A stretch of 64,000 nucleotides of DNA from Ursus arctos (taxonomy: Eukaryota; Chordata; Mammalia; Carnivora; Ursidae), in contig NW_026622808.1 of the NCBI RefSeq assembly GCF_023065955.2, forward strand, positions 39,940,475 through 40,004,474, given 5' to 3'. Below the pieces are notes generated by a model. That model ran no database searches and had not been told where the DNA came from. It saw only the letters and a list, made by a program, of their open reading frames with translations. Below, in pieces: positions 56,813 to 64,000 of the stretch. Every line of letters begins with the position of its first letter. Positions within the stretch are counted from its first letter, which is position 1. Both the position numbers and the translations under genes were made by a program.

Positions 56813-58213
56813 GTATGAGTACAAGCAGCGCCATGTTCCGTGAGGCTGTTTCCATCCTCCAGCTTCTTCTGGCACTCTGTGGATGCCACTTTGGGTCTGA
56901 CAGTCCTCCTCAGCATGGGCCTTCAAAGAGTATTGCCTCTGGCACATGCCCATCTTCCTCAGTTTACCCATAATAATAGGTTCTCCTTGACTTGGGTGCT
57001 TGTAGATCATTCAAAAATCTTCACATCGCTCTTTGTCACATGTGGCAAATTTTGTAGTATTTTTGCTCCAAAGATCTTAAAGACTATCTTGGGACACCAG
57101 ACTGCAAATGTAGACTTTAATGATAGGGTTGCACTGTAAGAAATGGCCAATATTTGACCACTTTTTACGTATTTAAAAAGTCTTTTTTTAAACCCAATAT
57201 CTTAGGGGAAGTCACAGGACTTAGAAGTTTTAAAAAAAAATTTAAACCAGGATAACCTACCATTATTGGCAATTGCGGAAGAATTTGTATTGCTCATAAT
57301 CCTATCACAGGACTATAACAAGAGAACTTGGAAAGTGGGTAACTCTTGGATACCATCGGCAGTAGCCACATTGTGTGCTTGAGGTCCCGTCTTCTAAGGT
57401 TCTCCAGGGAAGCTAAAAAACTCCCCCACAGTCCCATGTTGAAGCCCTGGTCAAGAGCAGTTGTAAGTAGCCAGTGCCATGGATGGAGGACCCCACTACA
57501 GGTTACATTATGGTCTACGTTGGTGTTCAGAGCTGAGTTCCGTGGCTTTTGTAATAGGATCGTTTGGGAGGTAGAAAAACTCGTCTGTATTTCTTTGGTT
57601 TGGTTTTGACATTATGTCTCTGCTTCATGGCCCATTTCTTAGCTCTTCCACCCTTAGTAAGTGGTGTGGTATGTTTTTCATCTCCTCCTAAACCGAAAAC
57701 CATCTCCTTTTGACGTTCATGTGATGTTGGCACTGTATAGTTAGTTGTTGAAGGAGCTGCCTAGAAGAAACGTCAAATCAGCGCATCTCCTACATTTTAT
57801 GGAATGGGTGAAGGCAACTGTGAAACCCAAGTAGCTGTTTTGTTGCTGAAGGCCAAATAGCAGAATGTTTTCTGGTGATTTTGTTTGTTTGTTTTGTTTT
57901 GTTCTGTTTTATCATGGAGTGAGGGAAGCTGGGTATATATGTTGTTCATCCGCATTCGGTTAACCTGGTTCCTGACACAGAGCCTTCTGTTGGGTCTGAG
58001 GAGTAGCATCCTAGCTCCCCAGCACCCTTCTTGGGGGCAGAGGGATTTTTTTGGTACTGTTCAGGGCTGGGTCAAGTAGTGGACCCGAGGCTGTGCTGCC
58101 TCCAGGGGGGACCACCTGTCCGGCATGGGCGTAAGGTTGCTCCTAGGCTACATGTCAGGAGAAATTCATTTCCTCCCTATGTCTTTGAACAGCTCATAGT
58201 GTCTTGAAACCCA
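56813..58213 (+). other. Intron 3, 5' part
   Basis: Begins gtatga. Unique intron with AT-rich patches (57165-57245) and a T/G-rich run near 57880-57910. Nothing gene-like or confidently repetitive. Confidence 0.55.
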
Positions 58214-58583
58214 TTTCAGTCAGCTCATGCTGCTGTATGACAAAATACCATAGACTGGATGGTGGAAACAACAGAGGCTTATTTCTCGTATCTGGAAGCT
58301 AGAAGTCCAAGAGCAAGATGTGAGCAGATTCAGTGCTTGGTGAGGAGAGCCCTCTTTGTGACTTAAGACAACTGGCGTCTTGCTGTGTCCTCACATGGCA
58401 AAGACAGAGAGGTCTGGTCTTCCCTTCTTATGAGGGCACTAATCCCATCATGGCGGCTCCATCCTCATGACCTCATCTCAACCTACTTACCCTCCCAAAG
58501 GCCTCACCTGCTAAGACCATCACACAGGTGGTTAGGGCGTCAGCATGTGAACTTTGGGAGGATATAAACATCCAGTCTGTAAC
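58214..58583 (-). mobile_element. MaLR solo LTR (MST/MLT-type), antisense
   Basis: Antisense order is clear: 'gacaaaataccatagactgg', 'gaggcttatttctcgtatct', 'agaagtccaagagcaagatg', 'cttgctgtgtcctcacatgg', 'gagggcactaatcccatcat', 'cctcccaaaggcctcacctg', 'aaacatccagtctgtaaca'. A lone LTR of an old non-autonomous ERV-L-related element, with no internal region. Confidence 0.85.
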
Positions 58584-59080
58584 AAGAGATATTAGACCAC
58601 ATATCTCATATGTCACCGTGTTATCTCTTTGTTTTTACTACTATCTTTTATTAGTAATGGAGTTAATAGAGATGCAGGCAATGGATAGATGAGGAGAGGA
58701 AAAGGACAGGGTATGTGCTTTTTGGTAATATGCTCCAATCCCATGTGTACTTGTGTCTTCTTCCTTCTCACTTGATGTAGCTTACCCCTTCTGGAAAGTT
58801 TCCCTGGAGGGTGAATGAGCTTTTTTTGCGGGGGTGGGCATGCACCTCTGGAAATTACATATAGAATTGTCAGCGAGTCCTCAGCTTCCAAAAGGAAGAG
58901 TGACACCTCTAAGAGGTTAAAAACACTGACATTGGCAGGTCGTTTTAATGTAATTTCACTTAATTTAGAGGTTGACTCGGTTTCTTTAAATTTGTAGTGC
59001 TTGGCTTAAGAGACATTGGCAAAGCTTTGACGGTTACAAGTGAATTGTGCTGGGCATTCACCTACCATGCTTTATTCTAG
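58584..59080 (+). other. Intron 3, 3' part
   Basis: Unique sequence leading to the exon 4 acceptor (ccatgctttattctag). No repeat recognised. Confidence 0.55.
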
Positions 59081-59228
59081 GTCATCACTCCTGAAGAAAT
59101 TATTCATCCAGATGTGGACGAGCACTCGGTGATGACTTACCTGTCCCAGTTCCCCAAAGCCAAGCTCAAGCCCGGGGCTCCTCTTAAACCCAAACTCAAC
59201 CCGAAGAAAGCCAGGGCCTATGGCCGAG
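59081..59228 (+). CDS. FLNB: Filamin B, coding exon 4 (residues 214-262 plus 1 nt)
   Basis: 148 bp. Encodes the end of the second calponin-homology domain ([32 protein letters not shown], to about residue 242) and the Lys/Pro-rich tether ([18 protein letters not shown]) into Ig-like repeat 1, which begins near residue 249 and is completed by exons beyond the window. The GRG ending and Lys-rich tether match filamin B. Filamin A has GPG here. Glu227 and Ser235, recalled disease positions in human, are intact. The acceptor is preceded by 'ctttattctag' and the donor is CGAG/gtaagc. The last base is the first of the Gly263 codon. Confidence 0.97.
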
Positions 59229-59929
59229 GTAAGCACTGGTCTTGCTGGGTTTGAGGCTTGTCCTCTGGTCTTAGACATGGTTATGTGGCTTCAGGAGGAA
59301 GACTCTTAGCATAAAGAACATATAGGCCTGATCCTTTCAGACACCCCAGGCCTCCTTTATCAGCTGTTTTTTACCCCAAGGTCCATTTGTTGGACCAAAC
59401 ATTGACCAGTGTTTCTGCTTCACATGTGTAGGCTCTAAGAAATGTTGCTGCTTTAACCTGATGGAGAGCGATGAGCTCGTTGCATTGTGATTTTAGTGCA
59501 GTAACCCTGGGACGGAGAGAGGACTGTTGTTCCCATTTTTCAGATGAGGAATCAGAGGCCCAATCCACTGGCGGTGGGGGTGCCCAGCCGGGTCAGCACT
59601 GTCAGCGATGGGGGTGGAGCAGGAGCCGGGTCATCTGGCTGCTGATTCATTTCTCCTTTGGTCATGCTCGTGCTGCTTCAGATTTCCAGGTGGGGAGGGA
59701 GCTGTTGTGACCCCCAGACACTTCCTCGCTGAGACTTCCTGTTTATGATCACCAAGGCAGCTGCAGGGCCGTGCTCTGCTCAGAACGTTATGGTGGGTTG
59801 AAGGCATTTTGAGGCATTCGGTGTCCTGGTTGGCACCTGACTTCCAGCACACCAGCTTTTTAAGAACAATCGCATTTCAGCCTAGTGTGGTTTCTGGTAA
59901 AGACCAGCACAGTGAGATACAGTTTATTC
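59229..59929 (+). other. Intron 4, 5' part
   Basis: Begins gtaagc. Mostly unique, with one MIR fragment near 59480-59600. Confidence 0.55.
59480..59600 (-). mobile_element. MIR fragment
   Basis: 'tcccatttttcagatgagga' then 'atcagaggcccaatcc' is a diverged antisense MIR core. Confidence 0.5.
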
Positions 59930-60352
59930 CCTTTTTTATGGAGAAAGGAAGGAAGGCATTATATTTCTTAATTTTTACAACTATAGTTGAGATAACATTT
60001 AGACACACAAAATATCTTTTATATCCTCTGCTAGAATCTACAGTTCTAGCCATTCTAACATAATGGTTTTCTCTAGCCCTTCTTGTTTCGGTTATGTGAT
60101 GTGAGATTGTTGGATTCTTTGAACATCAGTTGCAGGCTTCGTGACAGTTCACTCAGTACATCAGCAAGCCTCTCCCAAAAATAGGGCATCCTCTTGCGTA
60201 ACCATAATATTCATGATCACATGTAAGAAACTTAACAATTTCATGTCAACTAATATCCCGTGTATACGAACATTTCCCTATTGTCCTAAAATCATCTTTT
60301 ATAGATTTTGTTGTTTTATAAACCAAGATCTGATTAAGATTCACTTACTACA

Positions 60353-60537
60353 GGGGTGTCTGGGTGGCTCCGTGGGTTAAGCGTCCGACTCTTGGTTTCA
60401 GCTCAGGTCATGATCTTGTGGTTGTGGAATCAAGCCCCACATTGGGCTGTGCTCAGTGCGGAGTCTGCTTCAGATTCTCTCTCCATCTCATTCTCTCTCT
60501 TTCTCTCTCAAATAAATAAAATCTTAAAAAAGAAAAA
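60353..60537 (+). mobile_element. Can-SINE, older sense copy in L1
   Basis: 'ggggtgtctgggtggctccg', 'ctcaggtcatgatcttgtgg', tail 'caaataaataaaatctt'. Flanks 'aagattcacttact' (60336-60349) and 'aaagatcacttact' (60536-60549). Confidence 0.93.
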
Positions 60538-60578
60538 GATCACTTACTGTATTTGTTGTTTCTTTAGACTCTTCTAAT

Positions 60579-60784
60579 ATTTTTTTTAATTTTTTTTTAA
60601 AGATTTTATTTTATTTGAGAGAGAGACAGACAGCCAGTGAGAGAGGGAACACAAGCAGGGGGAGTGGGAGAGGAAGAAGCAGGCTCCCAGCAGAAGAGCC
60701 TGATGTGGGGCTCGATCCCAGAACACCGGGATCACGCCCTGAGCCGAAGGCAGGCGCTTAATGACTGAGCCACACAGGCACCCC
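60579..60784 (-). mobile_element. Can-SINE, antisense, 17-bp target duplication
   Basis: From T-rich 'taaagattttattttatttg' to 'gagccacacaggcacccc'. TCTTTAGACTCTTCTAA (60561-60577) and TCTTTAGACTCTTTTAA (60785-60801) differ once. Confidence 0.95.
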
Positions 60785-60831
60785 TCTTTAGACTCTTTTA
60801 ATTTAGAATAATTTTCCTGAAAAAAATATTT

Positions 60832-61010
60832 CCCTAAAGACTTATTTATTTTTAGAGGGGGTGGGGAGGGGCAGAGGGAGAGGAAGAGAGTCTTAGGCAG
60901 GATCCACACTGAGCACGGAGCCCAATGCGGGGCCCAGTCTCACGACCCTGAGATCAAAACCTGAGCCAAAACCAAGAGTCGGATGCTTAACCAACTGCAC
61001 CACCTAGGTG
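60832..61010 (-). mobile_element. Can-SINE, old antisense copy
   Basis: 'taaagacttatttattttta', 'gcacggagcccaatgcgggg', 'ctcacgaccctgagatcaaa', 'caccacctaggtgct'. More diverged, no clear target duplication. Confidence 0.85.
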
Positions 61011-61120
61011 CTACTCCCCCGCCCCCAGTTTGTTTGTGTTTTTAATAACATTGACTTTCTGAAGAGTTCAGAGCCCTTGTCTTGTAACAGGATATCCCAT
61101 ACACTCATTCCCTTTGAAGA

Positions 61121-61521
61121 TAGCATTTCCCTACTTGGTATCAGCTTAGTCTTAAGGTGACGGAGAACCAAGGCGGTGGTGCTGTTTGTGGTTCTCAATC
61201 TTAGTGGTCAGGTTCTTGTCATCTGTCTTTTTAGCATGATTTAGAACAGTGGAGACAGGCTGATAGTTCTGGAAGAAACCCGGTTGCCATTTGAGGTTCC
61301 TTTTGGCATCGAGATGGCGTCCGTGTGATCATTTGTACGTGTAGGGCCTGGGGACTTTGTCTGAAGCCCTCCCCAGATGTGCATTCACTCGAAGGCTGGC
61401 ATGTGCATGCTTGCTTTAAAACTGCTTGCTCTGAGCCATAACCAAAGCTGGTAGCTAGAATAAGGAATCTCGGATTTTTCAAGGTTGTGCTTCCTTCATG
61501 GCAAAAAGCTTCAAACAGCCA
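61121..61521 (+). other. Intron 4 sequence
   Basis: Possibly further L1M antisense at its left; otherwise nothing confident. Confidence 0.45.
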
Positions 61522-61714
61522 GGGCGCCTGGGTGCTAAGCATCTGCCTTCGGCTCAGGTCATGAACTTGGGGTCCTGGGATCAAGCCCTGTGTCGGCGGG
61601 GGGTAGGGGGAGTCCCTGCTCAGCAGGGAGTCTGCTTCTCCCTCGCCCTCTGCCCCTCCCCCCAACTTGTTCTCTCTCTGTCTCAAATAAATAAATAAAA
61701 TCCTAAAAAACAAC
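61522..61714 (+). mobile_element. Can-SINE, sense, 13-bp perfect target duplication
   Basis: 'gggcgcctgggtgctaagca' (a short deletion in the head removes the usual 'ggctcagtcggtt'), body with a G-run, tail 'caaataaataaataaaatcc'. CTTCAAACAGCCA at 61509-61521 and 61715-61727 matches exactly. Confidence 0.96.
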
Positions 61715-61937
61715 CTTCAAACAGCCAAATAAATCTCTTGTCGACAACATTGGTTGTGGATTGAAGCTAATCAAGGCATGGAATGCTTGTTTGCAGTCAC
61801 CTTATCACTGGCTGTCCAGCTTCCCCATTGTTAATGTGAAACGGTTTCCTTTCACGATGCTGTTTTCTAGAAAATGACTATTTGCTACAGTTAGGAATGT
61901 GGCTAGTCATTGCCATTTCCTTCATCTGCCTTTTTTT

Positions 61938-62048
61938 TTTTTTAAGATTTTATTTTTGAGTAATCTCTACACCCCAACAGGGGGCCTGAACTCACAACCC
62001 CAAGATCAAGAGTCACATGCTCCACTGACTGAGCCAGCCAGGTGCCCC
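61938..62048 (-). mobile_element. Short-form Can-SINE, antisense
   Basis: 'taagattttatttttgagta', 'tgaactcacaaccccaagat', head ending 'gagccagccaggtgcccc'. Flanks 'tcatctgccttttttt' (61922) and 'tcgtctgccttttttt' (62049), one mismatch. Confidence 0.93.
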
Positions 62049-62149
62049 TCGTCTGCCTTTTTTTAAGCGTGTCCTTGTGGAGGAAACACACCATAAAAAA
62101 ACCAAACCAAACAAAACACACCCGTATATGTATGTATGCATAGGTACCT

Positions 62150-62204
62150 GTTTTTTTCTTTTCTTTTCTTTCTTTCTTTTTTTTTTTTTTTTTTTTGTTG
62201 TTGT
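62150..62204 (+). repeat. T-rich/(TTTC) low-complexity tract
   Basis: 'tttttcttttcttttctttc' runs into about 20 T and (GTT)n at the left edge of the antisense L1. Confidence 0.9.
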
Positions 62205-62760
62205 TGATTTGGTAAAATATGCGTAACACAACATTCCCTATTTTAACCATTTTAAAATGTACCCTTTAGTGACATTAAGTACATTCACTGTGTTGTAAGG
62301 CCATCACCACCATCCATCTCCAGAACGTTTTTATCTTCCCAAACTGAAACTCTAGTCCCATTAAACTATAGAGCCCCCCCATCCCCTGGCAACCAGCATT
62401 CTATTTTCTGTCTCTATGAATTTGCCTGTTCTAGGCACTCCATGGAAGTGGAATCATACAATATTTGTACTTTTGCGTGTGGCCTATTTCACTTAGTAGA
62501 ATGTTTTCAGCGTTCATCCATGTTGTGGCATGTGTCAGAATTTCGTTCCCCTTTAAAGCTGAGTAATATCTCACCCCGCGTATATGCCACATTTTGCTCC
62601 TGCGTTCTTCCATCAGCGGACATTTGGATTGCTTCCACCTTTTAGCTCCTGTGAATAATGCTGCTGTGAACACGAGTATGCAAGTATCTGAGTCCCTCCT
62701 TTCAGTTTTTTGCGTCTATACCTAGAAGTGAGATGGCTGGATCACACAATAATTCTGTGT
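62205..62760 (-). mobile_element. L1M 3' end with ORF2 C-terminal remnant, antisense
   Basis: The 3' UTR is at the left ('aaggccatcaccaccatcca', 'ccctggcaaccagcattcta'), then the ORF2 end. A minus-strand frame at 62431-62673 reads MFTAALFTGAKRWKQSKC and later VRYYSALKGNEILTHATTWM, the conserved L1 ORF2 C-terminal motif. Only the last 80 or so codons survive, so it is inactive. Confidence 0.9.
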
Positions 62761-62775
62761 CTGTTTCTCTCTCTC

Positions 62776-62970
62776 TTTTTTTTGAGAGACTGAGCATGAG
62801 TGGGGGAGGGCAGTGTTGGTGGGGAGGGGCAGAGGGAGAGAGAGAATCTTAAGCAGGCTCCATGCCCAGCTTGGAGCCCGACACGGGGCTCGATCTCACA
62901 ACCCTGAGATCATCACCTGAGCCGAAATCAAGAGTTGGACGGTTAACCGACTGAGCCACCCAGGCGCCCC
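62776..62970 (-). mobile_element. Can-SINE, antisense, old type
   Basis: 'ttttttttgagagactgagc', 'cttggagcccgacacggggc', head ending 'gagccacccaggcgcccc'. It abuts the L1 on its left. Confidence 0.93.
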
Positions 62971-63588
62971 TTTTTTCTTTTGAAGTAGGACCAAGTGCCA
63001 TTTTAGGCAAGAAGGCCATACGTGAGGCCACATGGGTAGGGCCTTAAGATACTATCTTTGTCCCGTGGTGAACCCGAGGGCAGGGACAGTTTTCTGTCTC
63101 TCTTGTGTGGCCACATTGCTACATTTTTGCCAACTGAACCAAAAAACATAGAGAACATCTCATCCTCCACGTTCTAAAAGGTTGAGAGGTTTTTTAAATT
63201 TTATCTTTTGGACATTGGCCAGGTTGTAGTTAGCAGCCCGTTGGCACTTGGAGATCCACTCGCTGAGACCCATTCCCTGACAGGATGGAGGGCGGGGGTG
63301 AGGGAAACCTACAAGCAGATCTTTGTGGAGGGCTCGCTTGCGGGGTGAGGCGTGTTGAAAGTGTGCATCCATGAGCTAAGCAGAAGCCTTTCCTAAAACC
63401 CATGTTGTGTGTGAAGCCTTCATGCAGAGCAAGCCATGAGCACCCTTCATTGTGAGGAGTCCTAGGGAATAGGAACACTGAATATTTGATGGTGTTAAGG
63501 AATTTTTGTTAATTCTTTTGACGTGGATATTCTAGAACTATCTCTTAAAGATACATAGTGAATGTTTAGAGATTAAAGATGTAAGGTC
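62971..63588 (+). other. Intron 4, unique
   Basis: No repeat or gene recognised. Confidence 0.5.
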
Positions 63589-63770
63589 CATGGGCACCTG
63601 GGTGGCTCATTCGGTTTGAGGGTCTGACTCTTGGTTTCGACTCAGGGCATGATCTCAGGGTCATGAGATTGAGCCCCGCGTCAGGCTCCATGCTCAGCAG
63701 GGAGTCTGCTTAGGATTCTTTCTCTCCCTCTGCCCCTCCCCTCACCCTCTAAAATAAATCTTTAAAAAAT
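63589..63770 (+). mobile_element. Can-SINE, older sense copy
   Basis: 'catgggcacctgggtggctc', 'gcatgatctcagggtcatga', tail 'ctctaaaataaatctttaaa'. Flanks 'aaagatgtaaggtc' (63575-63588) and 'aaagatatgaggtc' (63771-63784). Confidence 0.94.
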
Positions 63771-63946
63771 AAAGATATGAGGTCTAGGATTTGTATAAAA
63801 ACAATACAGGGGGAGAGGAGAGGTAAGAGTGAAGATGTAAAACAGAACTGGCCGAGAGTTGTGGCGTCGAGGTGATAGGTACCCGGGGCTGCTTCAGTAG
63901 ATAGCTCTCTGTCTGTATAGGTTTGGAATTCTCCATCATAAATAAC

Positions 63947-64000
63947 TTTTTTTTTAAGATTTAATTTTTTATTAGAGAATGGGAGAGAGAGAGAGAGAGA
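63947..64000 (-). mobile_element. Can-SINE, antisense, cut by the window edge
   Basis: T-run, 'taagatttaattttttatta' and 'gggagagagagagagagaga': the tail and start of the body of an antisense copy. Confidence 0.75.

Larger units (their letters stand above)
59930..61120 (-). mobile_element. L1M-type block, antisense, carrying three SINEs
   Basis: 'tgagataacatttagacaca', 'ccaaaaatagggcatcctct', 'tgcgtaaccataatattcat', 'ttgtcctaaaatcatctttt' and, beyond the SINEs, 'ataacattgactttctgaag' match the same antisense L1M region as the block at 29430-30810. Interrupted at 60353-60537, 60579-60784 and 60832-61010. Confidence 0.7.

Noticed and set aside
10349..63770. tRNA-like heads (A and B box-like sequence) in the Can-SINEs
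   Set aside because: They are the tRNA-Lys-derived promoters of the retroposons, diverged and attached to SINE bodies, not tRNA genes.

Overview
This is a single-gene window from a vertebrate nuclear genome, specifically a carnivoran mammal. It carries the 5' end of FLNB (filamin B) on the + strand: a CpG-island promoter, the 5' UTR, coding exons 1 to 4 and introns 1 to 3 complete, with intron 4 running off the right edge. The four exons join in frame into residues 1-262 plus the first base of codon 263. That is the whole actin-binding domain (two calponin-homology domains) and the first residues of Ig-like repeat 1. Human filamin B is about 2,602 residues, so roughly nine tenths of the protein lies to the right of the window.

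The carnivoran origin is read from at least 27 copies or pieces of the tRNA-Lys-derived Can-SINE, many with intact target-site duplications. Several copies carry the variant head and tail that I associate with bears and pinnipeds, so a caniform, probably arctoid, genome is likely. The species cannot be fixed from the sequence.

Layout. 1-263: GC-rich promoter and leader with a GC box, an NRF1-like site and no upstream ATG. 264-555: exon 1. 556-54265: a 53.7-kb intron 1. Its first 10.3 kb has no Can-SINE and holds scattered old MIR, L2 and MER5A. From 10.3 to 38.4 kb it is dense in SINEs, L1 fragments in both orientations and hAT elements. From 38.4 to 54.3 kb it is again free of Can-SINEs, with MIR/L2 remnants, microsatellites, a G-quadruplex motif and a purine-rich minisatellite. 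54266-54514: exon 2. 54515-56714: intron 2, with an LTR-like repeat. 56715-56812: exon 3. 56813-59080: intron 3, with an antisense MaLR LTR. 59081-59228: exon 4. 59229-64000: start of intron 4, with two antisense L1 blocks and eight SINEs.

I saw no second protein-coding gene, no structured RNA gene, no processed pseudogene that I recognise and nothing resembling a new biological system. The observations worth checking concern repeat architecture (SINE-free zones, nested insertions, convergent L1 pieces), non-B DNA motifs, a sense LTR polyadenylation signal and one amino-acid difference in the second calponin-homology domain. Repeat family names come from recalled consensus sequences, and boundaries without a target-site duplication are approximate.
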